DNA of 64,000 nucleotides from Bacteroidales bacterium. Lineage in GTDB: Bacteria; Bacteroidota; Bacteroidia; Bacteroidales; F082. The stretch covers positions 35,156-99,155 of the forward strand of contig JAEETH010000009.1 of NCBI GenBank assembly GCA_016290215.1, given 5' to 3'. Positions 17,382 through 25,385 of the stretch are shown in pieces (the stretch's first letter is position 1; each line of letters starts with the position of its first letter). A program made the translations under genes and the position numbers. Under the pieces are notes generated by a model, which saw only the letters and a program-made list of their open reading frames with translations, did no database searches and had not been told where the DNA came from.

Positions 17382-17729
17382 ATGGAAGCAAAAAAGAAGT
17401 ATTTCATGGACTGCCATCTGGCGGGAAGAATGTATCACGAAGCCGACGAGGTTTGGGACAAGCTGAAGGTCGGGACGAAAGTGGAACTGGTGCGCGAGGC
17501 CGACAACCGCTACGACCCCAACGCGGTGATGGTCTGCTACAACGACCAAGAGAACGACGAACAAGTATGCCTCGGCTACATTCCACGTTCACAAAACAAC
17601 ACCATCGCCCTGTTACTGGACATGGACTACACCAACATCTTCGAATGCCGCATCAGCCAAATCGACGAGCGGGCGCATCCAGAACAACAGGTGCATCTGG
17701 TGATTAAAATACTAAGAAACAAGGAATAG
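17382..17729 (+). CDS. HIRAN domain protein
   Basis: Single-domain protein of 115 residues. The HIRAN pattern is clear: an N-terminal DCHLAGRMYHEADEVWDKLK, then LKVGTKVELVREADNRYDPNAVMV and the CLGYIPRSQNN element. HIRAN domains bind single-stranded or damaged DNA ends, usually as parts of helicases or nucleases; free-standing copies are common in Bacteroidetes. It follows a WYL regulator and starts from the conserved promoter block at 17295-17354. Next gene begins 19 nt downstream. Confidence 0.9.
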   Translation: MEAKKKYFMDCHLAGRMYHEADEVWDKLKVGTKVELVREADNRYDPNAVMVCYNDQENDEQVCLGYIPRSQNNTIALLLDMDYTNIFECRISQIDERAHPEQQVHLVIKILRNKE

Positions 17730-17748
17730 CAACTAAAAGACTAAAGAC

Positions 17749-18312
17749 ATGGAAAACAATAAATCTGACATCATGTATGGCTATCCAGGGGATGGCTACA
17801 ACTCCGCTCAGCGGACTTTCATACTCATGTGGAATCCTGCAATTTCGAGTATCACTATTCACAACCACATCGATAGTATTGCACACATCGACGATTGGGA
17901 TTTCAACTGGAGCGTATATGAATGGGAGAAGGCTCACAAAGGCGACCGCTTTTTCATGGTGCGCGTCGGTGATGGGAATACCGGTATCGTTATGAGTGGG
18001 ATTTTCATTTCAGAACCCTACACTGACCGTGACTGGAACCGACTCCGCAATAGCCGTCAAATCTACTATATGGACATGCAACCCAACTTCATTGTCAATC
18101 CTGAAACCATGCCCATCGTCACCACGGCGCAGTTGCAGGAGGCCATTCCTGATTTCGAGTGGACAAAAGGACATAGCGGTGCTTTGCTTTCTGAGGAGCA
18201 GGCTCGAAAGTTGGAGGAGCTTTTTGCCGAATATCTGCACTCGATGGCAGACAGAGAAGATGGTGAGAATCTCAGTATCTTAGATGATCCGACTTTGATT
18301 GTATTGGATTAG
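17749..18312 (+). CDS. hypothetical protein, possibly PUA/EVE-like
   Basis: Protein of 187 residues in operon with the HIRAN gene. Residues about 22-100 (FILMWNPAISSI, then FNWSVYEWEKAHKGDRFFMV and GNTGIVMSGIFISEPY) have the order of an EVE/PUA-like fold, in which a beta barrel binds modified bases in RNA or DNA. The C-terminal third contains LSEEQARKLEELFAEYL, a helix. The similarity is by eye only and no catalytic motif is visible. If correct, a base-reading domain next to a DNA-end-reading HIRAN protein is a consistent pair. Confidence 0.6.
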   Translation: MENNKSDIMYGYPGDGYNSAQRTFILMWNPAISSITIHNHIDSIAHIDDWDFNWSVYEWEKAHKGDRFFMVRVGDGNTGIVMSGIFISEPYTDRDWNRLRNSRQIYYMDMQPNFIVNPETMPIVTTAQLQEAIPDFEWTKGHSGALLSEEQARKLEELFAEYLHSMADREDGENLSILDDPTLIVLD

Positions 18313-18343
18313 GTAATTAGTGGAATAAGGGCATCTGACGATT

Positions 18344-18499
18344 ATGGGCAAATCAGAAGAAAAAACATTGATTGTCGAGGAACTCTTTTTAGACAAAGAT
18401 GGTAATAAATGCAAAAAAGAAGATGCTGTTGAAGTATATGTACAAATAACAGACGCCGACGGAAAATACATTGATGGAAGAATGATTGTTTTAAAATAG
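18344..18499 (+). CDS. small acidic hypothetical protein
   Basis: Frame of 51 residues, too short for most ORF cutoffs: MGKSEEKTLIVEELFLDKDG to a stop at 18497-18499. It begins 31 nt after the EVE-like gene on the same strand. Composition (KEDAVEVYVQITDADGKYID) suggests a small beta-rich domain. No family recognised; it may complete the HIRAN operon. Confidence 0.4.
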   Translation: MGKSEEKTLIVEELFLDKDGNKCKKEDAVEVYVQITDADGKYIDGRMIVLK

Positions 18500-18681
18500 T
18501 TTAAGTTGTTGAATTGTGGCTTCATAACAGCATATATATTGTACAAAAGTGGACTAAAAAACTAACCAATCTGAGTTTATCAACGGAAACCGAGGCTTTG
18601 AAGAACCTGCTGAAGCATGGTTTAAACTGACTAATACGGGCAAATAAGATATGCTTGTTTGTAGATTCAGAAAATAAGTTG

Positions 18682-18689
18682 TAGCTTTG
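18682..18689 (+). promoter_or_regulatory. -7 promoter element (TAGCTTTG) for the sirtuin
   Basis: TAGCTTTG lies 18 nt upstream of ATG 18708 and matches TAnnTTTG. It places the start at 18708; the in-frame codon at 18687 lies inside the promoter. Confidence 0.55.
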
Positions 18690-18707
18690 CAGAAAAAGAA
18701 TTGTATT

Positions 18708-19418
18708 ATGCGACAAAAACTTGTAGTCTTCACTGGCGCAGGCATCAGCGCCGAGAGCGGAATCCCTACCTTTCGTGATGCCAATGGCATGTGGGGAAAA
18801 TATGATGCCATGAAGTTGGCCAGCGTTGAGGGCTTTGAGGAAGACCCTCAGGCAGTGCTCGATTTCTACAATGCCCGTCGGAAAAACCTGTTGGAGGTGG
18901 AACCGAACCATGCCCATCGTGTTTTGGCCGACTTGGAGAAACGATATGATGTGTTCATTATCACCCAGAATGTGGACAACCTTCACGAAAGGGCAGGCAG
19001 TAGCAAGGTGCTGCATCTTCACGGCGAATTGTGCAAGGTGACCTCATCGCGCAACCGCCTCGACCCCAATTGTATTAAGGACTATCCGCTTGAAGTCCCC
19101 ATTCGGTTAGGTGACAAAGCCGCCGATGGCTCGCAACTGCGGCCTTACATTGTTTGGTTCGGCGAGTATGTCGATGGGATGGATTTGGCAGAGTATTGGG
19201 TGCAACAAGCTGACATCTTCGTGGTCATCGGCACTTCGTTGGTGGTGTATCCAGCGGCCGGATTGGTCGATTATGCCCCGAGTGAGATACCCAAAATCCT
19301 GATTGACCCGAAGGACCTGAAGGTCGGTCTGCCTGCTGGATTCCAGCATATTAAGGCTAAGGCGGTGGAGGGGGTGGATGAGTTGGTGAGGAGGTTATTC
19401 AAGTTTGATGCTGGTTGA
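18708..19418 (+). CDS. cobB: NAD-dependent protein deacylase (sirtuin, CobB type)
   Basis: Cytoplasmic deacylase of 236 residues removing acyl groups from lysine using NAD. The sirtuin motifs are all present: VVFTGAGISAESGIPTFRD near residue 5-22, ITQNVDNLHERAGS, the catalytic histidine in LHLHGEL, and VVIGTSLVVYPAAGL. The usual four zinc-binding cysteines are not recognisable in the CKVTSSRNRLDPNC region, as in other Bacteroidetes sirtuins of this type. It is transcribed from its own promoter element. Confidence 0.93.
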   Translation: MRQKLVVFTGAGISAESGIPTFRDANGMWGKYDAMKLASVEGFEEDPQAVLDFYNARRKNLLEVEPNHAHRVLADLEKRYDVFIITQNVDNLHERAGSSKVLHLHGELCKVTSSRNRLDPNCIKDYPLEVPIRLGDKAADGSQLRPYIVWFGEYVDGMDLAEYWVQQADIFVVIGTSLVVYPAAGLVDYAPSEIPKILIDPKDLKVGLPAGFQHIKAKAVEGVDELVRRLFKFDAG

Positions 19419-19440
19419 AAAATATCAATCAAAATGAAAG

Positions 19441-19500
19441 AACTTTGAACCTGTACCGTGATTTGAAACAGGTGACTCCTATTTTTGCAGCGTAATTCAA
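19441..19500 (+). promoter_or_regulatory. conserved promoter-operator block, copy B (33-residue gene)
   Basis: Second copy of the 17295-17354 block. Here the inverted repeat is perfect: ACCTGT (19449-19454), 13 nt, ACAGGT (19468-19473), followed by the -7 element TATTTTTG at 19480-19487. The downstream gene at 19535 starts 48 nt below the -7 element. Confidence 0.65.
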
Positions 19501-19534
19501 TATAAGTGCTTCAAAAATAGAAAGGAGTATCGCT

Positions 19535-19636
19535 ATGTTCTTCACGCTAAATGGATTTGGAGATTTGCTGATTTTTGTTGTTGTGGTGACATTTGTCCTG
19601 ATTGTAACGAAAGACGACAAAAAATCCAAAAGTTGA
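19535..19636 (+). CDS. 33-residue single-span membrane peptide
   Basis: ATG at 19535 is preceded by an AAAGGAG ribosome-binding sequence and the conserved promoter block B. The peptide begins MFFTLNGFGD, has one hydrophobic helix (LLIFVVVVTFVLIV) and a charged tail (TKDDKKSKS). This looks like a small inner-membrane protein with its C-terminus in the cytoplasm. The promoter and ribosome-binding site make it more than a chance frame. Function unknown; small membrane toxin or membrane-complex subunit are possible. Confidence 0.6.
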   Translation: MFFTLNGFGDLLIFVVVVTFVLIVTKDDKKSKS

Positions 19637-19786
19637 TGGATTTTGTTCTTTAAAAATAAAACTCTGTAAATCAAAAATATACCCGACAACAAACGACAAC
19701 AAACGACTACTGTCGACTACAAACGTTTAATCAACGGCTTTTTCTTGACAAACTCCGTTACTTTGCAGCATCAAATCTGTAACACG

Positions 19787-20353
19787 ATGGAATACTGCAT
19801 TTCAACTATTTTAGATCAAAACGGACTGCCGTTTGTAGAAGCCCCCGATGGAGGCATTGACTTTGGACATATAACAGTGGAGCAAAACCTGACACCTGCG
19901 CCCATCCGCATGTCGATAGGTGACAGAAACAATGGGTTGATGCACATCGAAATCCGTCACGGCGACCAAATTAGAAAAGCTGGTTTTAAAACCGTTGTCG
20001 CTTTTGTGGCTTACGTTGCGCGAAACTATAATACCATTAAAAAGGGTAATGCGTATAAGAATGAAGTTAAAGGAGAAAACCAAACCTACTTGGTTCAACT
20101 TGCCGATGAGCATAACAACACATTATGGGTGCAACTCTCAAAAGACGACACCTATTGGAATGTCAATAGTGCTGGCGTTTTGTCGAAAAGGTATGGAAGA
20201 AATAAGGAAAACATCTGGTCTGCTTCCGAATTGCAGAATGAGGAATCGGCTTCCAGTAATACTTCGCAACCTGCAACAAATGCCGATAAAGAGGCAGGTT
20301 CAAACGGTACTGTATCCGATGTTTCCCAACGCAAAAATACAACTTTTTCATAA
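19787..20353 (+). CDS. BECR-fold (PBECR/MuF-C-like) protein, putative
   Basis: Protein of 188 residues, start at ATG 19787 in preference to a TTG 14 codons upstream. Residues about 55-150 carry HIEIRHGDQIRKAGFKTVV, a helix, YNTIKKGN, then TYLVQLADEHNNTLWVQLS and NVNSAGVLSKRYGRNKENIW. That order resembles the barnase-EndoU-colicin-RelE (BECR) domains at the ends of phage MuF and mobile-element polyvalent proteins. The tail is Ser/Asn/Thr-rich. It is solitary rather than the end of a large polypeptide. Similarity judged by eye, not by search. Confidence 0.5.
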   Translation: MEYCISTILDQNGLPFVEAPDGGIDFGHITVEQNLTPAPIRMSIGDRNNGLMHIEIRHGDQIRKAGFKTVVAFVAYVARNYNTIKKGNAYKNEVKGENQTYLVQLADEHNNTLWVQLSKDDTYWNVNSAGVLSKRYGRNKENIWSASELQNEESASSNTSQPATNADKEAGSNGTVSDVSQRKNTTFS

Positions 20354-20410
20354 TATGCAAGTCTTATCAAGAAAAATAACCCAAAATAACGCCATCATGT
20401 CAAAAATTAC

Positions 20411-20418
20411 TATCTTTG
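20411..20418 (+). promoter_or_regulatory. -7 promoter element (TATCTTTG), likely recA
   Basis: TATCTTTG lies about 160 nt upstream of the recA start. If used, the recA leader would contain the dispersed repeat at 20448-20471 and a tract of AATC/AACAATC repeats. Confidence 0.45.
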
Positions 20419-20447
20419 TCCCTTTATTAATGTAACGCGTGAAAAGC

Positions 20448-20471
20448 GGTCCCTGAGCCTGTCGAAGGGCC
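20448..20471 (+). repeat. dispersed CCTGAGCCTGTCGAAGGG repeat, copy 1
   Basis: Single copy of a 24-bp sequence (GGTCCCTGAGCCTGTC plus GAAGGGCC) whose ends can pair imperfectly. Other copies at 24455-24516 and 55448-55515 occur as inverted pairs. It lies in the probable leader of recA. Confidence 0.8.
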
Positions 20472-20474
20472 CGC

Positions 20475-20565
20475 GTCAGAATAATCTTGAAATTAGAATT
20501 TTGAAATTAGAAATCTTGAAATCAACAATTAAACAGTTCAACAAATAAACAATCAACAATCTAAA
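20475..20565. repeat. AT-rich simple-sequence tract upstream of recA
   Basis: Imperfect tandem units (TTGAAATTAGAA, CTTGAAATCAACAA, AACAATCAACAATC) fill the gap before recA. Similar unit-type tracts precede nadE, the thioesterase gene and atoE. Confidence 0.6.
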
Positions 20566-20577
20566 ACCCCCACAATC

Positions 20578-21606
20578 ATGACTACAGAAAAAACACAAGA
20601 AGAAGCTGCAAAACTGAGGCAGGAGAAACTGAAGGCTTTGGAAGCCACATTAGGTAACATCGAGAAGAGCTTTGGCAAGGGAAGCATCATGCGCCTTGGC
20701 GCCGAGGCCGAGAAGATGGAAAGCATCTCCACTGGCTCCATCGGCCTGGACTACGCCCTCGGCGTGGGCGGTCTGCCGAAAGGCCGTATCATCGAAATCT
20801 ACGGTCCCGAGAGCTCTGGTAAGACTACACTGGCACTCCATGTGGTGGCCGAGGCCCAAAAGAAGGGTGGCATCGCCGCCTTCATCGACGCGGAACATGC
20901 TTTCGACCGCTTCTATGCCGCTAAACTCGGCGTTGACGTCGAGAACCTCCTCATCTCACAACCCGACTATGGTGAACAAGCCCTCGAAATCGCTGAGAAC
21001 CTCATCCGCTCTGGCGCCATCGACGTCATCGTCGTCGACTCCGTGGCCGCATTGACACCCAAGAGCGAAATCGAAGGCGAGATGGGCGACAGCAAGATGG
21101 GCCTCCAAGCCCGCTTGATGAGCCAGGCCATGCGTAAACTCACCGCCACTATCAACAAGACGGGCTGCGTCTGCATCTTCATCAACCAGCTGCGTGAGAA
21201 GATCGGCGTGATGTTCGGCAACCCCGAGACCACCACGGGTGGTAACGCCTTGAAGTTCTACAGCTCCGTGCGTATTGACATCCGCAAGATCAGCCAGATT
21301 AAAGACGGTGAGAACGTGTTGGGTAGCCGCGTCAAGGTGAAGGTCGTCAAGAACAAGGTGGCTCCGCCGTTCCGCAAGGCCGAATTCGACATCCTCTATG
21401 GCGAGGGTATTTCACGCTCGGGCGAAATCGTCGACCTCGGTGTGGAGATGGGCATCATCAAGAAGAGCGGCTCGTGGTTCAGCTACGGCGACTCCAAGCT
21501 TGCCCAAGGCCGCGACTCGGTCAAGAAACTCATCGAAGACAACCCCGAACTCGCCGACGAACTCGCTGCCAAGATTTTTGAGGCGTTGGAGAAGAGTGAT
21601 GAATGA
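20578..21606 (+). CDS. recA: RecA recombinase
   Basis: DNA strand-exchange ATPase of 342 residues, normal length. Visible motifs are GSIMRLG, the Walker [14 protein letters not shown] (about 78-90), [40 protein letters not shown] (loop L2 region) and the C-terminal ALEKSDE. It drives homologous recombination and the SOS co-protease activity. It is preceded by dispersed repeats and a remote promoter element; no SOS box was identified. Confidence 0.99.
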   Translation: MTTEKTQEEAAKLRQEKLKALEATLGNIEKSFGKGSIMRLGAEAEKMESISTGSIGLDYALGVGGLPKGRIIEIYGPESSGKTTLALHVVAEAQKKGGIAAFIDAEHAFDRFYAAKLGVDVENLLISQPDYGEQALEIAENLIRSGAIDVIVVDSVAALTPKSEIEGEMGDSKMGLQARLMSQAMRKLTATINKTGCVCIFINQLREKIGVMFGNPETTTGGNALKFYSSVRIDIRKISQIKDGENVLGSRVKVKVVKNKVAPPFRKAEFDILYGEGISRSGEIVDLGVEMGIIKKSGSWFSYGDSKLAQGRDSVKKLIEDNPELADELAAKIFEALEKSDE

Positions 21607-21610
21607 TTTT

Positions 21611-21688
21611 TAGCCATCAGCCATCAGCAGTCAGCTATCAGCTTGGTTTCTGCCAGCTGAATGCTGATTGCTGAAAGCTGACGGCCAA
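21611..21688. repeat. dispersed CAGCTATCAGC-type repeat, copy 2
   Basis: Inverted arms CAGCCATCAGCAGTCAGC..ATCAGC and GCTGAATGCTGATTGCTG..AGCTGAC with the same terminal ACGGCCAAT as at 1084-1165. It immediately follows the recA stop codon and may serve as a terminator-like stem. Confidence 0.75.
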
Positions 21689-21716
21689 TGACACTTAGAG
21701 ATCAATAGTAAATTCT

Positions 21717-22754
21717 ATGAAAAACAAATCCATCCTATTCCTCGGCCTGCTGCTTGCACTGTTTGCCTGCAATAACACGCCGAAACCTGAAACGAACGAT
21801 AAACCTCAAGCACCCACGGCTCCCAAGTCGGTCACTGAAGCCATTCAGCTGCTGACTGACTCCATCGCCATGGATAGCACCGATGCACACCTTTATGTGA
21901 GCCGAGCCAAAGCCTATTTTGCGAACGAGCAAATCGGTCAGGCTATGGTCGACATCAACAAGGCGTTGCAACTTGACCCCAACAACGTGGAGACCTACCT
22001 CTTGCTCGCCGATGTGTATTACACGTTGGGCGACCAGGACAATATCGCTTCCACACTCAATCGTGCGGCGGAAGTCAATTCGTTGGATGCCCGTCCTTTG
22101 GTGAAGTTAGCCGAGTTGAACCTGCTTCAACAGAACTACAATCTTGCCTTCGGTTATGTCGACAAGGCTTTGGGCCTTTCGCCGTACAATCCGAGGGCTT
22201 ATTTTGTGAAGGGCATGTGCTTTATGGCAGCCCAACAGGATACAGCTAACGCATTGAAGAATTTCCAGTTGGCTTCGGAGCAGGATGCGAACTTCTACGA
22301 CCCTGTTGAACAGATTAGCCGCATCTATGCCGTGCAGCAGCCGCCCTACGCCTTGGATTATCTCCGCAGGGCACAGCAGCAATTCCCTGATATTACGACG
22401 ACTCGTTATGAGTTGGCTCTGTACCTTCAAAGCCACGGTGAGCCGGAAGAGGCCTTGCTGCATTACGACACCTTATTGATGCAGAATCCCGAGAACTATA
22501 TTGTGCTGTTCAATAAAGGCTATGTCAATTATGTGTACCTTGAGGACAACCAGACCGCTTTGGAGTATTTCAACCAGGCCTTGGCGGTCAATCCGGACTA
22601 TCTTGATGCCCTGTACAACAAAGGCCGTGTGCTGGAGCAGATGGGCGACTATTCACAAGCTATGTCAATCTATAAAGAGGTGCTTAAGACCCGTCCTGAC
22701 TATCAGTTGGCCATTGATGCCATCAATCGTGTGCAAAACCAAGAAATAGAATAA
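21717..22754 (+). CDS. TPR-repeat lipoprotein
   Basis: Predicted lipoprotein of 345 residues, lipobox LFAC with Cys18, then a proline-rich linker (TPKPETNDKPQAPTAPK). From about residue 55 to the end it consists of consecutive tetratricopeptide repeats (KAYFANEQIGQAMVDINKAL, YKEVLKTRPDYQLAI). TPR lipoproteins serve as scaffolds at the envelope. It precedes the nucleoside kinase by 25 nt and is probably cotranscribed. Specific partner unknown. Confidence 0.9.
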   Translation: MKNKSILFLGLLLALFACNNTPKPETNDKPQAPTAPKSVTEAIQLLTDSIAMDSTDAHLYVSRAKAYFANEQIGQAMVDINKALQLDPNNVETYLLLADVYYTLGDQDNIASTLNRAAEVNSLDARPLVKLAELNLLQQNYNLAFGYVDKALGLSPYNPRAYFVKGMCFMAAQQDTANALKNFQLASEQDANFYDPVEQISRIYAVQQPPYALDYLRRAQQQFPDITTTRYELALYLQSHGEPEEALLHYDTLLMQNPENYIVLFNKGYVNYVYLEDNQTALEYFNQALAVNPDYLDALYNKGRVLEQMGDYSQAMSIYKEVLKTRPDYQLAIDAINRVQNQEIE

Positions 22755-22779
22755 GTTATAAGAAACCAGAAATGGAATT

Positions 22780-24447
22780 ATGATTCAAGTTTATTGTATC
22801 AATAATGGAACGACCAAGGAGTTCAATGAGGGTATGACCTTGTTGGAGATGCTGCCCGAATTTGAGTTTGACAGGCCTTATCCCATAGTCTCTGCCAAGG
22901 TCAACAACGTGTCGCAAGGACTGAAGTTTCGCGTTTACAATAGTCGTGATGTCGAGTTTATCGACCTCACTCACCATACGGCACGTTTGGTGTATTTCCG
23001 GTCGCTTGGCTTTTTGCTTTACAAGGCCGCACTAGACCTGTTTCCGAGTTGCAAGTTGAGCATGGAGCATCCCATCTCCAAAGGGTTCTATTGCCGCATC
23101 AAGAAAATTGATGGTAAGATGCTTGATTCCAACGACATCGCTGCCCTTAGGTTGCGGATGAGGACCATTGTGGCGGAAGACATCCCGTTTCATCGCCATG
23201 AGGCGCGTATTGAAGATGCCGTGAAAATGTTCGGCAACTTGGGACAGGAGGATAAGGTTAAACTGTTGGAAACCAGCGGTAGAGCTTACACCGATTATTA
23301 CACTTTAGACGAGACCGCCGATTATTTTTATGGGCGATTAGTGCCTTCAACGGGTTACCTAAACATTTGGGATATTGAGGCCTATCGCGACGGCATTTTG
23401 ATGCGTGTCCCTGACCGCGACCACCCCGACCGTTTGGCGGAGATGCAAGACCAGCCTAAGACTTTCGAAGTGTTTTCGGAGAGCTTGAAATGGAACGACA
23501 TCATGGGATTGAGCACCGTTGGCGATGTCAACCATGCCTGCCAAAATGGGATGGCGAGGGAATTGGTGCAAGTGGCCGAAGCTTTGCAAGAGAAGAAAAT
23601 CGTTCAAATTGCAGAGGAGATCGACCGCCGTTATCACAGCGAGAATCCTGTTCGTTTGGTGTTGATAACGGGTCCGAGCAGCAGTGGCAAGACCACCTTT
23701 TGTAGCCGTGTCAGCATCCAGCTGAAAGCCTGCGGGTTGAAGCCCATTTCGTTCTCGACGGACGATTATTTCGTCAACCGCGTGGACACGCCTAAGTTGC
23801 CCGATGGCACTTACGACTTCGACAACTTCGAGACCGTCGACCATGTCGCCCTTGAGCGTGATTTGATAGCCTTGCTGAAAGGTGAGGAAATTGAAGTGCC
23901 TGAGTATAACTTCGTTACGGGAATTCGCGAATACAACGGCAAGAAACTACAGCTGAAGGAAGGCTGTGTCTTGTTGTTGGAAGGCATCCATGCCTTGAAT
24001 CCCATGCTGACGGAACAGATTCCCGAGGCGACAAAGTTCCGCATCTTCATCTCCACACTGACAAGTACTGCTTTGGACGACCATAATGTCATCCCGACCG
24101 ACGACAATCGTCTGTTGCGTCGCATTGTGCGCGATTACAACAAAGGGGCGTTCACGGCGCGTCAAACCATCAGTCAGTGGGCCAGTGTGCGCAATGCTGA
24201 AGAGAAGTGGATCAATCCTTATCAAGAGAATGCCGACGTGATGTTCAACTCTGCCTATCTGTTGGAGTTTGCCGTCATGCGCAACCACGCCGAGAGCATC
24301 TTGGCCACGGTGCCGCACAATTGTCCCGAATACACCGAGGCGCACCGTCTGTTGCGTTTCTTGCACTATTTCATCCCCGTCTCCGACAAGGAGATACCGG
24401 CCACCTCTATGCTCCGTCAGTTCATCGGTGGCAGCAGTTTTATGTAA
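22780..24447 (+). CDS. nucleoside kinase (uridine kinase-like, TGS-fused)
   Basis: Protein of 555 residues with a known Bacteroidetes architecture. The N-terminal 60 or so residues are a TGS domain (NGTTKEFNEGMTLLEM). A threonyl-tRNA-synthetase-like second domain follows (HPISKGFYCRIKK, and HRHEARIEDAVKMF). The C-terminal half is a phosphoribulokinase/uridine-kinase fold with Walker A TGPSSSGKTTFCSR near residue 295-305 and FSTDDYFVNR, DNFETVDHVALERDL. It is expected to phosphorylate uridine or cytidine for salvage; the role of the tRNA-synthetase-like part is unclear. Confidence 0.93.
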   Translation: MIQVYCINNGTTKEFNEGMTLLEMLPEFEFDRPYPIVSAKVNNVSQGLKFRVYNSRDVEFIDLTHHTARLVYFRSLGFLLYKAALDLFPSCKLSMEHPISKGFYCRIKKIDGKMLDSNDIAALRLRMRTIVAEDIPFHRHEARIEDAVKMFGNLGQEDKVKLLETSGRAYTDYYTLDETADYFYGRLVPSTGYLNIWDIEAYRDGILMRVPDRDHPDRLAEMQDQPKTFEVFSESLKWNDIMGLSTVGDVNHACQNGMARELVQVAEALQEKKIVQIAEEIDRRYHSENPVRLVLITGPSSSGKTTFCSRVSIQLKACGLKPISFSTDDYFVNRVDTPKLPDGTYDFDNFETVDHVALERDLIALLKGEEIEVPEYNFVTGIREYNGKKLQLKEGCVLLLEGIHALNPMLTEQIPEATKFRIFISTLTSTALDDHNVIPTDDNRLLRRIVRDYNKGAFTARQTISQWASVRNAEEKWINPYQENADVMFNSAYLLEFAVMRNHAESILATVPHNCPEYTEAHRLLRFLHYFIPVSDKEIPATSMLRQFIGGSSFM

Positions 24448-24454
24448 AATCTAA

Positions 24455-24516
24455 GGTCCCTGAGCCTGTCGAAGGGCCGACAACTAAAAGACGGTGCTTC
24501 GACAGGCTCAGCAACC
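24455..24516. repeat. dispersed CCTGAGCCTGTCGAAGGG repeat, inverted pair (copies 2 and 3)
   Basis: One copy at 24455-24478 and its inverse at 24495-24516 (TGCTTCGACAGGCTCAGCAA) form a hairpin just after the nucleoside kinase stop. It may end that transcript. Confidence 0.8.
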
Positions 24517-24517
24517 T

Positions 24518-24562
24518 TCTTCAATTCAACAATTCAACAATCAACAATTCAACAATTGACTT
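24518..24562. repeat. TTCAACAA/ATCAACAA simple-sequence tract
   Basis: Tandem imperfect ATTCAACAATCAACAA units between the inverted repeat pair and nadE. No coding content. Confidence 0.6.
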
Positions 24563-24586
24563 ACGTCGAATTAAAATTTCAACAAC

Positions 24587-25336
24587 ATGTATACTTTCAA
24601 CCCCAAACAAGTAAAAGACCAAGTCGTCCAATGGATCCGCGACTGGTTTGAAGTGAACGGAAAAGACTGCAACGCCGTCATCGGTATTTCGGGCGGCAAG
24701 GACAGCAGTGTCGTCGCAGGCCTTTGTGCCGAAGCCCTTGGCAAGGACCGTGTCATCGGCGTGACCATGCCCAATGGCGTGCAACCCGACATCGACGACA
24801 GCATGAAGCTCATCAACCACTTGGGCATTCGCCATTGCTGTGTCAACATCGGCGACACCTATAACACCTTGATTGCAGCGGTAAAAGAGCAGCTTGGCAC
24901 CATGGATGCCGAAGTCAGCCGTCAGACCACCATCAATCTGCCACCTCGTTTGAGAATGAGCACTTTGTATGCCGTGTCGCAGTCGATGAATGGCCGTGTG
25001 GCTAACACCTGCAACCTCTCAGAGGACTGGGTGGGCTATTCGACCCGCTATGGTGACGCCGCCGGCGATTTTGCGCCTTTGGGTGGACTCACTGTGCAGG
25101 AAGTCAAGGCGATAGGGAAGGAGCTCGGTTTGCCTATTGAGTTGGTGGAAAAGACCCCATCGGATGGCCTCACCAACAAGAGCGACGAGGATAACCTTGG
25201 ATTCACCTACGCCGTGTTGGATAACTACATCCGCACGGGCGTATGCAACGATCCCAAGACTAAAGCCCTCATCGACCATAAGCACATCACCAATCTCTTC
25301 AAGCTGCAGCCGATTCCGCATTTTGAGATGAAGTGA
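24587..25336 (+). CDS. nadE: NAD(+) synthase, ammonia-dependent type
   Basis: Cytoplasmic enzyme of 249 residues making NAD from nicotinate adenine dinucleotide, ammonia and ATP. The PP-loop motif GISGGKDSSVVAGL is at about residue 33-46; RLRMSTLYAVSQ and ANTCNLSEDWVGYSTRYGD follow, and EKTPSDGLTNKSDEDNLGFT is the specificity loop. No glutaminase domain is attached, so it uses free ammonia. Length agrees with short NadE proteins. Confidence 0.95.
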   Translation: MYTFNPKQVKDQVVQWIRDWFEVNGKDCNAVIGISGGKDSSVVAGLCAEALGKDRVIGVTMPNGVQPDIDDSMKLINHLGIRHCCVNIGDTYNTLIAAVKEQLGTMDAEVSRQTTINLPPRLRMSTLYAVSQSMNGRVANTCNLSEDWVGYSTRYGDAAGDFAPLGGLTVQEVKAIGKELGLPIELVEKTPSDGLTNKSDEDNLGFTYAVLDNYIRTGVCNDPKTKALIDHKHITNLFKLQPIPHFEMK

Positions 25337-25339
25337 ACG

Positions 25340-25385
25340 AGCAACTGCCAACTATCAACTGTCAACTATCAACTGTCAACTGAAA
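25340..25385. repeat. AACTATCAACTGTC tandem tract
   Basis: About three imperfect units of CAACTATCAACTGT between nadE and the thioesterase gene, ending just before the ATG. Confidence 0.65.

Noticed and set aside
18500-18626. Remnant of an antitoxin-like gene
   Set aside because: A frame ending in LSTETEALKNLLKHGLN is open for about 41 codons but has no ATG, no ribosome site and no recognisable family, so it was not annotated.
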